Assembly (NCBI GenBank): GCA_049999805.1 | Contig: JBNGIO010006379.1 | Coordinates: 713,414 to 777,413, forward strand | Length of the DNA: 64,000 nucleotides | Source of the DNA: Folioceros fuciformis | Taxonomy: Eukaryota > Anthocerotophyta > Anthocerotopsida > Anthocerotales | Direction: 5' to 3' | Shown: piece after piece, positions 45,781-55,115 of the stretch | How positions within the stretch are numbered: position 1 is the first letter of the stretch | Layout of the letters: every line of letters begins with the position of its first letter | Position numbers and translations under genes: made by a program | The notes under the pieces: generated by a model | Database searches by the model: none | What the model was told of the DNA's origin: nothing | What the model saw: only the letters and a program-made list of their open reading frames with translations

Positions 45781-46842
45781 AAGAGAAGGGAGTGAGTGAA
45801 AGTAGGCAAGTGGAGAATGAATTGGCGAGAAATGCTCCTTTCTTTGCTCCAAAGATTGAAAGCCTAAGTGAGGAACTTTCCTCCTTAGGAACTTTCAGAG
45901 TAAGACGGGGCAAGAGGAGATGAGAAGAGACTGGCATTGCCCAAGCATGCTTTGTTTGTGGAAGCCTACATTCATTCACGTATACATACGTGGGCCAAAC
46001 GCAATTTGTTAGATGGAATGATAAACCAGAGGTTAATGTGGTTGAAGAGTGAAAAATGTGTGATGAGAGAGAGGAGGGAAAGGAGGGAAGGGTCTCGCGG
46101 CAGCCATGTATACGCTGTGGTTGGAGCAGGAGTAGAGGCGAGGTTGGCGCTGTGAAGATACATATAAGAGCGTGGTGTGAGGCTCGGAAATTTCGCGGTG
46201 GGGGGTTCCGGGTTCGCTCCGCCTGGCCCCTTTTTTCTCTTCTCTTCTCCTCTTCTCCCCTCCTCTCCTCGCCTCTCACTCCCTTGTCCGGTGCTTGGTC
46301 TGCTGGTGGCCTGGCTGCGCCTGTGTCTGGCTCACTCTCATCCCGCCTATTAGGGCGCTCATCTCACCCGCCTGCATTATCCCTCGTCTTTTCTCCTCCT
46401 CTGCTTCGTTCTTTTCATCCGGAACGCCAGCAGCAGGCCGAGGCTCCGACGGCAGGCAGGAGGGCAAGGCGCCATCTTCATCTTCCTCCTGCGTACTCTG
46501 GTGTGCTGTGGTGTAGCGTGCTGTGCTGTGCTGTTCTGTGCTGGGCTGGCCTGTTCTGGGGGACCTGTACCGGTGCCATGTGGCAGCCCTCCCGGGGACA
46601 GTGCTTTCAATTGCAGGCGGCGGTCTCTTCTCCTACTCCTCTTCTGCTCCGGTACGTACTGATGCGTTACGCTACGCAGCGCCTGGCTTCTCTTGTGCTG
46701 CTCGGCCTGCTGCTAGGTGCTGGATGGATGCAATTCCGGGCTGAGCGTGAGGAATAGTGCGCTTGTGGTGCAGGGAGCATGAGAGAGTGACCTGCGCCAT
46801 TTCGTGCTGCATGTTGCTGCTTATAGGGTTTCGGGGGCAGCC
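45781..46842. promoter_or_regulatory. ITPK upstream region
   Basis: GC content rises through this stretch. A long polypyrimidine run (46228-46285, CTTCTC and CCTCTCC units) and TGCTGTGCTG repeats (46500-46550) precede the ITPK start. These features fit a promoter and 5' UTR. Long frames here are compositionally biased and unrecognised. Confidence 0.4.
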
Positions 46843-47823
46843 ATGTCTCAGCCGGCCCGCTTCGTAATCGGCTACGCGCTGGCGCAGAAGAAGCAGCGGA
46901 GCTTCGTGCAGTCGTCCCTTCTGTCCTCGTGCAAGAGCAAGAATATCTTCCTAGTGTCCATCGATCTCGGCAGGCCGCTCATTGAGCAAGGCCCCTTCGA
47001 CGCCATCCTGCACAAAGTGTCGGACGAGGACTGGCTCAAGCAACTCACCACCTACGAGAAAAAGCACCCAGGCGTCATCGTCGTGGATCCGCCCAAAGCC
47101 ATAGAAAGGCTGCACAACCGGATCTCTATGCTGCAGGCGGTGGCGGAGCTGCAGGAGGGAGATCTGCCAGTGTCCGGGGAGCATGAGACGTTCGGCATTC
47201 CGAAGCAGAAGGTGGTGGATAGCGCGGACGGGCTGCAGGAGTTGGAGTCCCTGGACCTCAAGTTCCCGGTCATCGCCAAGCCCCTGGTGGCGGACGGCAG
47301 CGCCAAGTCCCATGCGATGTCTCTTATTTTCAATGCTGATGGCTTGACCAAATTGAAGCCGCCTGTGGTTCTGCAAGAGTTTGTCAACCACGGTGGAGTC
47401 ATCTTCAAGGTTTATGTGGTTGGAGAGTATGTGAAATGCGTGAGGAGGAAGTCGCTGCCCGACGTCAACGAGGACGAGTTGAAGAGGAGCGAGGGGCCCC
47501 TCTCTTTCTCGCAGGTCTCGAACATGGCTTCCTCGGGGGAAGTGGGGGATTCGGTTGATGCCAACATGGCAGAGTTGCCGCCCGCCAAGTTTATATCGGA
47601 TATCGCCAGAGGGCTAAGGGAGGCTCTTGGCTTGCGGCTCTTCAACTTTGACGTAATCAGAGACACCAAAGTGGGTAATCACTACCACATTATTGACATC
47701 AACTACTTCCCGGGATATGCCAAGATGCCGTCCTACGAAACTGTGCTCACGGACTTTTTCCTCGGTCTAGCAGCGCATAGGAAGGAATCTTTGGCAGGCT
47801 CTGAGACGTTAGCAGTACACTAG
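46843..47823 (+). CDS. ITPK: inositol tetrakisphosphate 1-kinase (ITPK)
   Basis: A single uninterrupted frame of 326 aa, the usual length of plant ITPK1-type enzymes. I chose the ATG in GCAGCCATGTCT rather than one 39 nt upstream. Family blocks: [15 protein letters not shown] at the start, [38 protein letters not shown], the ATP-grasp strand [36 protein letters not shown], and metal-binding FNFDVIRD plus [16 protein letters not shown]. The enzymes phosphorylate inositol tris/tetrakisphosphates, and ITPK1 types also make 5-InsP7 from InsP6, the signal read by SPX proteins. Lack of introns contrasts with nearly all neighbours, though ITPK1 genes can be intronless. Confidence 0.95.
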   Translation: MSQPARFVIGYALAQKKQRSFVQSSLLSSCKSKNIFLVSIDLGRPLIEQGPFDAILHKVSDEDWLKQLTTYEKKHPGVIVVDPPKAIERLHNRISMLQAVAELQEGDLPVSGEHETFGIPKQKVVDSADGLQELESLDLKFPVIAKPLVADGSAKSHAMSLIFNADGLTKLKPPVVLQEFVNHGGVIFKVYVVGEYVKCVRRKSLPDVNEDELKRSEGPLSFSQVSNMASSGEVGDSVDANMAELPPAKFISDIARGLREALGLRLFNFDVIRDTKVGNHYHIIDINYFPGYAKMPSYETVLTDFFLGLAAHRKESLAGSETLAVH

Positions 47824-48839
47824 CTATAGCTAGCTAGCAGCTAACTAGTCTCTAACCTAGCCCTGCGCCGTCCCGCTGCCCGCCAACTCCGTCTTCCCTC
47901 CCCGCTCTTGTGAGTGAATTGTTTGAGCTAGTGCTGATTTGGTTATTAATACTCTTTTTTAAATCAGGCTGTTGTAGCCCGACCTGTGAATTTGGCTGCT
48001 AGCTTTGCTGCGGTTTGCTCTGGACTCTTTGGGCTTTTCCCCATGCTTGAGACTTCTTTGTACAAAGTTCACCATCTACTTATCAGCTTGTGAAAATTGA
48101 GCTGGAAGTTGCTGGATGGGCTAATTGAGCAAACGAAAAATGATATGTAGAGGGTTGACGTTCACACTGTCATCACTCGTATGCCTTTGTTGACCATGTG
48201 TGCCTCCCACCTCACTGTCTGCAGGCAGTGTATGCATCATGCGATTGTCCTTTACGTGTAGAGTGATCAGACTGGATTCTGAGTGTGTGGATCCATCTTT
48301 CCCAGGACCTTGCAGATTGCATGACGCACGTAGTTTGTCTGCTGGTTGTCTCGCTGGCAGAGTTTGGCTTCCCATGTGTCCCGCCTGCCGCCTCTTCCTG
48401 TTATACCTTCCTTTGTCTTGTCTGCCCCGGNNNNNNNNNNNNNNNNNNNNNNNNNNNNNNNNNNNNNNNNNNNNNNNNNNNNNNNNNNNNNNNNNNNNNN
48501 NNNNNNNNNNNNNNNNNNNNNNNNNNNNNNTTGTCTGCCCCGGGGTTACCTGCCCAGAACGAGGTAATGTGCCCAAGCTAGACGTGGGACTAGCCATGCG
48601 TTTCGCAACTGAAGGAATGTCCGGGTTCTGTGCCTACCACCTCGTGACTTGGCCGTCATCGAATGTAGACACACCTCCATTCAAACAGTTATACCTCTTT
48701 TTTCCCCCCCTCATTCCCCCACTTTCATCGACGTGGCCTCAACAACAGGCTGTAGAGTTGCTACTATTTTTGTCTACAAAATTGAACCGTCTGCTTTTAA
48801 GCCTTTCAAGTCTCATCCATTCAACTCGAGGATATGTGT
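47824..48839. other. ITPK 3' region and DUS3 3' region, with assembly gap
   Basis: Convergent intergenic sequence between the ITPK stop (47823) and the DUS3 stop (48840). No gene was recognised. A 100-N gap lies at 48431-48530. Confidence 0.45.
48431..48530. other. assembly gap (100 N) with repeated flanks
   Basis: Exactly 100 N. The 13 bases before the gap (48418-48430, TTGTCTGCCCCGG) are identical to the first 13 bases after it (48531-48543). The two contigs therefore probably overlap and the true gap is nil or negative. Confidence 0.9.
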
Positions 48840-51800
48840 CTATCCGTTGTCGGCTTTGTCATATGCGTTGGATTTGTGCTTGGGTGTAAACTTGAAGCCA
48901 TTCGGAGCAGGACCCAGAAGCATCTCGCTGATGCGAACCTGCGCCCGCACGACGTCAGCTTATACTAGTTTCTATTGACCCGTTCAACGACAAGATTCAT
49001 CCAAATATTCAACACCGGACAGAGCCTACTGTGGCTTACCCAGTCCACCGCACTTTCCGAAGCCATTAATGTTTCCAACTCATTTCTTCCTTCATAACAA
49101 GGGGGCCTCCAGTTCAGCTTCTGAGGGATGACTTCGAGCAGGTCCACCGGTATGTATCGGTGCGTATAGCTCAGCCACTCCAGGAGAAAGTGTCTGGTTG
49201 TTTCCACACCTACAGAAAGCACACCAACAGCGAGGTCAACACCCATCGACCTGGGTAGCAACAAGCCAAGATTCACAGCAACAACTCTACACAAGAGGCG
49301 AAGAACACCTTTCAAATCAGATCCCCAGTGCTCCAGACCATATCGGACGTAGTCCTTCAACAGCTCCAACCTCTCTCCTGAACTGATATCCCAATGACGT
49401 TGCTCCTTGATCTCAGTCATCAACCACGGCTGAAAACCAAATGAAGTTGAGTCTAACGGAAAGGATTCCTTCTCAGTGATTTGCAAAACCTTTGTAACTC
49501 TGTCCCATGAAACAATAATACCTTAATGAGTGCGCCTCTGGCTAACATGCAAGTGGAAAGCCTCCCTCCAGCAGTTTGAATATGCTCATTCCAGTCAGTG
49601 TAGGAAAAAATATCTCCATTGCCAATCACTTGCAAGGAATCTGGTGCTTGGCTTGAACACTCGTATATGTAGTCCCAGTTAGCCAGCTTACTGTAGCGCT
49701 GTTGCCGTGTTCTGCCATGGACAGTCACAGCTGTAGCTCCCCAATCACGCAGTTGTGGAATATAAGAATGGGCGCAGTTTTTCCCTTCATAGTAGCCCAT
49801 TCGAACCTGCAAGACTGTCTTAATTTCAATACTGTTTAACATACAGGCAGCAGAAGATGCACTAAATGTGTCTCCATCCAACTGTGCAGCAATCCATCTT
49901 TCATTTTATACCTTCACAGTCAAAGGTTTGTCCATTGCGGCTGCAGTTGCCGTCACAATCTGAGCCAACCGGGCTGGTTTAGTGAGTAAGCACGATCCTG
50001 CCCCCTTGTTCACCACAATGTCGATTGGACATCCAAGGTTGATATCCACAAAATCAATGGCGCAAGCTTGCTCAATAACTTCGGCAGTTCTTGACAAGGT
50101 GTCTGGGTAGGAGCCACAGATTTGTACACCAAAAATATCCTCAGACGGATGGCGCCGCAGCAATGCCCATTCAGATGCGTGTCCCTGGCAAAAACGACAC
50201 CAGAATTCAGTCTCTGCCCTGAAAATCACATGAGTAATTTGAGGGTAATTTAACTCCCTTCACCTGCAGCAGCTTCGTACACATTGCCATCTCGCCACAT
50301 GTGATGTCAGCACCAAGTTGTTTACACAACCGTCGGAATGGAAGATTTCCAACTGTTGTAAGAGGAGCAACATATATTTTTCCTCTGAAATCTATCAACT
50401 TCTTCTCCCGTGCGTGCAGTCTTAACTCCTTGTCATCCTTGACTAGGCCACAATCGTCATCCACATGCTCGGTAACTGCGTTCACAGATTCAGCAACAGG
50501 TAGCTCCTCTACACAGTTGTTGTCAGTAGGCTTTGCAGTGATCCCCTGATCCTTTGATGCGTCACTTTCTCCACTAGTAACATGACCTTCCAGACCTTTT
50601 ACCTTTTTCTGACAATGTTCTTTTGCGCCTTGGACCTCAATGGAAAGGTCAGAGTTTCGCTTCCTATCATGGCAACCGTTCCCACTCGGGCTGGTTGCAT
50701 CAAAACAGCCAGCATTGCTATCTGCAGATGCTGCTGTCATCTCTACATCTATCCCCTCTGTAACCGTGGTGTCTACAGGTGCCGTCATTTCCACATCACT
50801 GACCCTGTCCTTAAACGTACCGTCTAACTTTTGGCTGGAATGTTCTTGAGTTTTTTTCTTGTTAGGATTTTGCCTAGCTTTACCCTGTCAGCATCCAAGA
50901 CGTCAATTAGATAGATGCAACTGCAATAGATCACCACAGAGGCAATCCATCTTCAAACGGGAAAATGTCTAGATCAATCATAGTAGACCTCTTAAGGGCA
51001 GGCGAAAACAACGTACACCCATGCCATCCGAAACAAAACAGCGAGCTCAGTCTGTACCAGAAGCCCCATGGCTGCCAGCTTGGCATCAGCCTTCACAAAA
51101 TCCACTTGGTTCTTCCAAAGCCTCTTCTGAAAATCTTTATCCAAAGCATTTAGTTCAACACCCGCAACTGGTCCATCCCGTTTCGTCTCCCCAAGTTTAG
51201 CAGCAGCGTTTTGCCCAACCAACCGAACATGTGTGCCGGCAAACCTGCATCCTAGTCCGTAAGGGCACTCCTTCCCGGCACCAGAGAAGGGGCAAGGGCC
51301 TTCCAAATCAGGTGGTTTCTGCATGAAATGAGGATGGCTTGTTCAGGGCGCTTTCTAGTCCAAACACCAATTCCAATTGAGGATATACGTGCAAGAAAAA
51401 TACCTGTGCCAAGAATTTTTCCAGATCGTGGTTGAACCTGCATTTAGAGGCATACTGGCAGGAATTGACATCCCCAGTCCTTGCGACAGCTGTACAGAGG
51501 CCTTCAGGTGATGCTTTCGCCTGCACCAAAAGCCAAGCCCCCTTCTAAGCCTCCCGACCACCAAGGCACCATCAACGAGACAGCAAACAAACAGGTGGCA
51601 ATCAAGCCGAATTCTAGGTCGAACAGCCAATCTCACACTCAGCCGTTCTTTCTTCATGGCCCGCTTGGACTTCCTCTGCACGGAAACCTTGGATGCAGCA
51701 GCATCTCCGTTCTGCTGAAAAAGACCTTTCTCAGGTCGCGGAAGACTGCTTCTGCCATCATCCCACGGCTCCACGCTACTCTCCACCAAGGGCCGCCTCT

Positions 51801-52110
51801 TGCCAGTCCGCAAAAACTCACGCTTCACCGGCGCCCGGGCCTTGGCCACCAGCTCCTCCGCAGACGGATAGTCCTCCCGCCCTGCATCAGCAGGCTGGTC
51901 GCTGCCATCCGGCGTACGCGCTTCCACTGCAGCCTCCCCCTCTTCAAGTGCCGCTTGCGCAGGGGCGAGCTCCTGCCCGGCTTCTTCGCCGTCCTCAATC
52001 ATGATGTCGTCTCCATCTCCGTCTGCTTCAGCATCCCCTTCCCCTTCCTGTGCAACCTCCGCTCGGCCATGGTGCTCAATCGGCGGCGTGTCGGGAGGCA
52101 GCGGCTCCAT
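48840..52110 (-). CDS. DUS3: tRNA-dihydrouridine(47) synthase, DUS3 type, with CCCH fingers
   Basis: Nine exons: 51637..52110, 51404..51520, 51058..51318, 50264..50884, 49912..50184, 49522..49806, 49309..49429, 49040..49209 and 48840..48938. Phases close, giving 806 aa; an ATG 15 nt upstream (52125) is also in frame. The N-terminus is acidic and Ala/Glu-rich, followed by [14 protein letters not shown]. Two CCCH zinc fingers come next ([12 protein letters not shown] and [13 protein letters not shown]). A low-complexity linker leads to the Dus TIM barrel: [36 protein letters not shown], the signature [17 protein letters not shown] with its conserved cysteine, [20 protein letters not shown] and VIGNGDIFS. 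The helical domain ends with EKEQ-like [27 protein letters not shown] and [12 protein letters not shown]. It reduces uridine 47 in tRNA with FMN and NADPH. Confidence 0.92.
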
Positions 52111-52535
52111 GCTGGACATCCACACCTAAGAATTCAGCTGCTCCATGGAAGGCTGACTTTTACGTGCAGTCACCCCAGCACTCGCAGTGCACCCAGGCTG
52201 GCTGACGGGCTGCAAGAGGAGCGTGCGGAGTTTCCTGCAGAGGAATATACACTAACTGCATGTCTTGCAAAGGCACACAGGTCCGTCCAGGTTCCCCGCC
52301 ATGACAGAAACAACGGTAAGAGAGGGGCCGGCAAATTACTGTAAATGGTGTTTATCCAGTGATCAGTGGCTTAATTGCGGGCACTTTCCTGATTGAACCC
52401 AAAAAATTCGGTTTTGATGCTGGTCTCCTCCACCATAGCACACAAAGGTGCGTGCTGATGCTGCGGATCGTTTGCAACAGGCGGAGGGAAAGCAAATTTG
52501 GACAGCGAGAATTGTGACGGCGGGTGGCTCGCAGG
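52111..52535. promoter_or_regulatory. divergent promoter, DUS3 / IBR1-like
   Basis: 425 bp between the head-to-head starts of DUS3 (52110, minus) and the short-chain reductase (52536, plus). No coding exon is visible. The spacing is short enough for a shared bidirectional promoter. Confidence 0.45.
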
Positions 52536-53978
52536 ATGGCTCCTACTCCTCGCAGATTGAACGGGAAGGTGGCGGTGGTGACAGCTTCCACGCAGGGCAT
52601 CGGTTTCTCCATCGCCCAGCGGCTGGGGGAGGAGGGAGCTGCCGTGGTCATCTCTTCTCGCAAGCAGGTTCTCCCGGTTGTCTGCGTTAAGGCTGGGGCA
52701 ACGGCTGTGGCTGTGGCGTTTGAATGATAGGGTTGAGGCCGCAGTTGAGGAAGGTTTTGGCATGTCCGTACAACATGTTGTGCTTCCGAGGAATTGGATG
52801 CTTCCTCATGCTTGCCTTTGCGATGCAATGACAGAAAAACGTGGATGAAGCGGTGGAGAAGCTTAGGGCGCTGGGGATCGACGTGCACGGGGTGGCTTGC
52901 CATGTCTCCGTTGCTGATCAGCGCAAGAGGATGATCCAGCAGACAGTCGATGTGCGCACGGTTTCCCCTCCGAAGGTCGAATTTGCATGCTTGTAGAGAT
53001 GCGGGGTTGGACTGAAAAAAAGGTCGGCATCTGTGTTGGATGGGGGCTACAGAAATATGGACGAATCGACATCCTTGTATCGAATGCAGCTGTGAATCCA
53101 ACGGTGGACCCCATTTCCAGAATCACCGAAAGCGCACTGGACAAGCTGTGGGACGTGAACGTGAAATCCGCTGTTCTACTGGTTCAGGTGTTGGTTGCTT
53201 GTAGGCTAGGCCAAGCTTGCTTGTTTCATTGTCAAAGCCTTCTGAGGAGACCGGTCTTGAGCTTGTGTTTGTGGGTTACCAGGAGGTGATTCCGCATCTG
53301 GGAGAAGGGTCTTCGGTCATCTTCATCTCCTCCGTAGCAGCTTTCGCTAACGCGAATTTGAGGGAGACGGCCATGTACGGAGTGACCAAGACAGCACTGT
53401 TGGGACTGACAAAGGTTTGTATGTTCGATGCATGCGCTCGTTTCTCCATTGCTGCCGAGATCTCGGCCTATGATGCTGAGCCTGAAGCATGTCCATTCCA
53501 CGTTTCATGACATCCAAGGCAGCTGTCACTCCTGACGCCCAACACCTTACTGTTTCCTCTCCTTGCATTTGCAGTATCTGGCAGCAGAATTGGCACCCAA
53601 GGTGAGGGTGAATTGTGTGGCACCGGGCTTCGTTCCCACCCACTTCGCGGAGTACATCACCACCTCCCCGGAAATGGTGAGCCCGCTACCCGACAATGTG
53701 CTGTCATGCTACTTTCCTCCCCCAAATCTGGACTGACAAGGCGAGCTTTTTCAAACGCCAGTCCTGTGTACGGCTTTCCCAGAGCTTAGCTCAGATCAGC
53801 TCGACTGACCTCGGATTGCGATGCGCAGAGGAAGGCGTTAGAGGAGCAGACCCTTCTGAAGAGGCTGGGAACGCCAGAGAATATGGCGGCAGCGGTGGCA
53901 TTCCTGGCGTCCGACGACGCTTCGTATGTGAGCGGGGAGACGCTGGCTGTCGCCGGTGGCGTACCGTCCAGGCTATGA
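52536..53978 (+). CDS. peroxisomal short-chain dehydrogenase/reductase, IBR1/DHRS4-like
   Basis: Six exons: 52536..52667, 52835..52951, 53053..53187, 53283..53414, 53575..53676 and 53829..53978. All are GT-AG and phase 0, giving 255 aa. SDR hallmarks: cofactor loop [12 protein letters not shown], the RKQ that favours NADP(H), [10 protein letters not shown], catalytic Ser in [10 protein letters not shown], and the Y-x-x-x-K pair in [24 protein letters not shown] and GETLAVAGG follow. The last three residues, SRL, are a type 1 peroxisomal targeting signal. The closest remembered relatives are plant IBR1/SDRa, which takes part in beta-oxidation-like conversion of indole-3-butyric acid to auxin, and animal DHRS4. 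Substrate is inferred only. An ATG 12 nt upstream (52524) is in frame. Confidence 0.92.
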
Positions 53979-55115
53979 CACATTCATCACACACCTCCGT
54001 CCCTCCTCCTCCTATTGCTGCTGTCATCCTGGTATCACTCACAGCCGTAGCAGCAGAGTAGAGAGACAGGTAATCAGAGCCCACCCGAAGCAGTGAATGA
54101 TGGCGTCCATCCCACTGTGTCCTGCTTAGCAGCAACGCCACCAACCTGGCCTCCACGCATTCATGGGCCCCGTGGGCAAATATTCTAATGCGGCAAGTAT
54201 GATGTGCGGACTGTGTTGCACGATGATGCTGATTGCGGAGCAACGCGAAAGGAAAGGAAAGGAAAGACGGGGAGAAGAAAAAAGAAAGGCGAGTGCCGTC
54301 CAGAGTGCCTGGGAGCACGCGCAGCACAAGCAGCGAGTGGGGCGCACAGTGCGCCTCTGGCCACAGGAAGAACCTGTGCCGACCCCCCGTGCTGTTGTTA
54401 TGTCCCGCCGTGCCGGGTGCTGAGGCCGGTGGCGAGATGGCCGACATGATATGATATGTAGATGAGCGCTGAGAGGGGCAAGTGCAGGAGACGAGGCCAG
54501 GCTGTTGTCAGGTGGCATCAGAGTGGTGGGCCGGCAGAGCAGGGCAGGGCCCTGGGCCTGAGACTCTGTGAGAGGCTGTTCTGGGCTGAGAGGGGTTGCC
54601 TCTTTCTTCCAAGTTGGAGGAGGGCAGCGCACGGCAGTGGCAGCGGCAGCGGCTGGGGCGCAGCACAGGGCACGCTCGATCCAGAGCCAACGAGTGCAGA
54701 GATAGCGCAGAGCAGAGCCCGGCTTGCGATAGAATAGGAGGGGAAGTTGCCCTCCGCATGTGAGAGGGCGAGGAAGGAGGCGAAGCAGGAAGAGGGATGT
54801 TTTGTAGAGCGATGATGGTGGTGCGCGGATAATCGAGCTCGCGCGGGAAGCCGATTTGTGAGGGCGGCTCCCAGATCTGGCACGCACGCGCAGGAAGATC
54901 CGCTGGTCGGAGCAGGCCGCCATGGGAGCGCGAGCTGGAGGCGGAGCTGGAGCGGGAGTCGGAGCACGGTAGCGGATAGCAGAAGGGCAGAGCAGAGCAA
55001 GCCAGGCCAGGCCAGGGCACAGTGTGGCAGGCAGTCAGGAAGGCAGAGTGCGGGCTCGCCATTGGCCCCCAGTTTTGCCGCCATCGTTGCATCCCCCGTC
55101 TTCCAGTACATGTAG
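53979..55115. promoter_or_regulatory. NPH3 upstream region
   Basis: GC-rich and purine-biased in places (GAAAGGAAAGG near 54245-54290). Long minus-strand frames (54508-55899) are compositionally biased shadows. It is likely the promoter and 5' UTR of the BTB/NPH3 gene. Confidence 0.4.

Noticed and set aside
45746-46757. Overlapping 177- and 233-codon frames before ITPK
   Set aside because: Both are driven by pyrimidine- or purine-rich sequence and lack family similarity; the region fits a 5' UTR/promoter.
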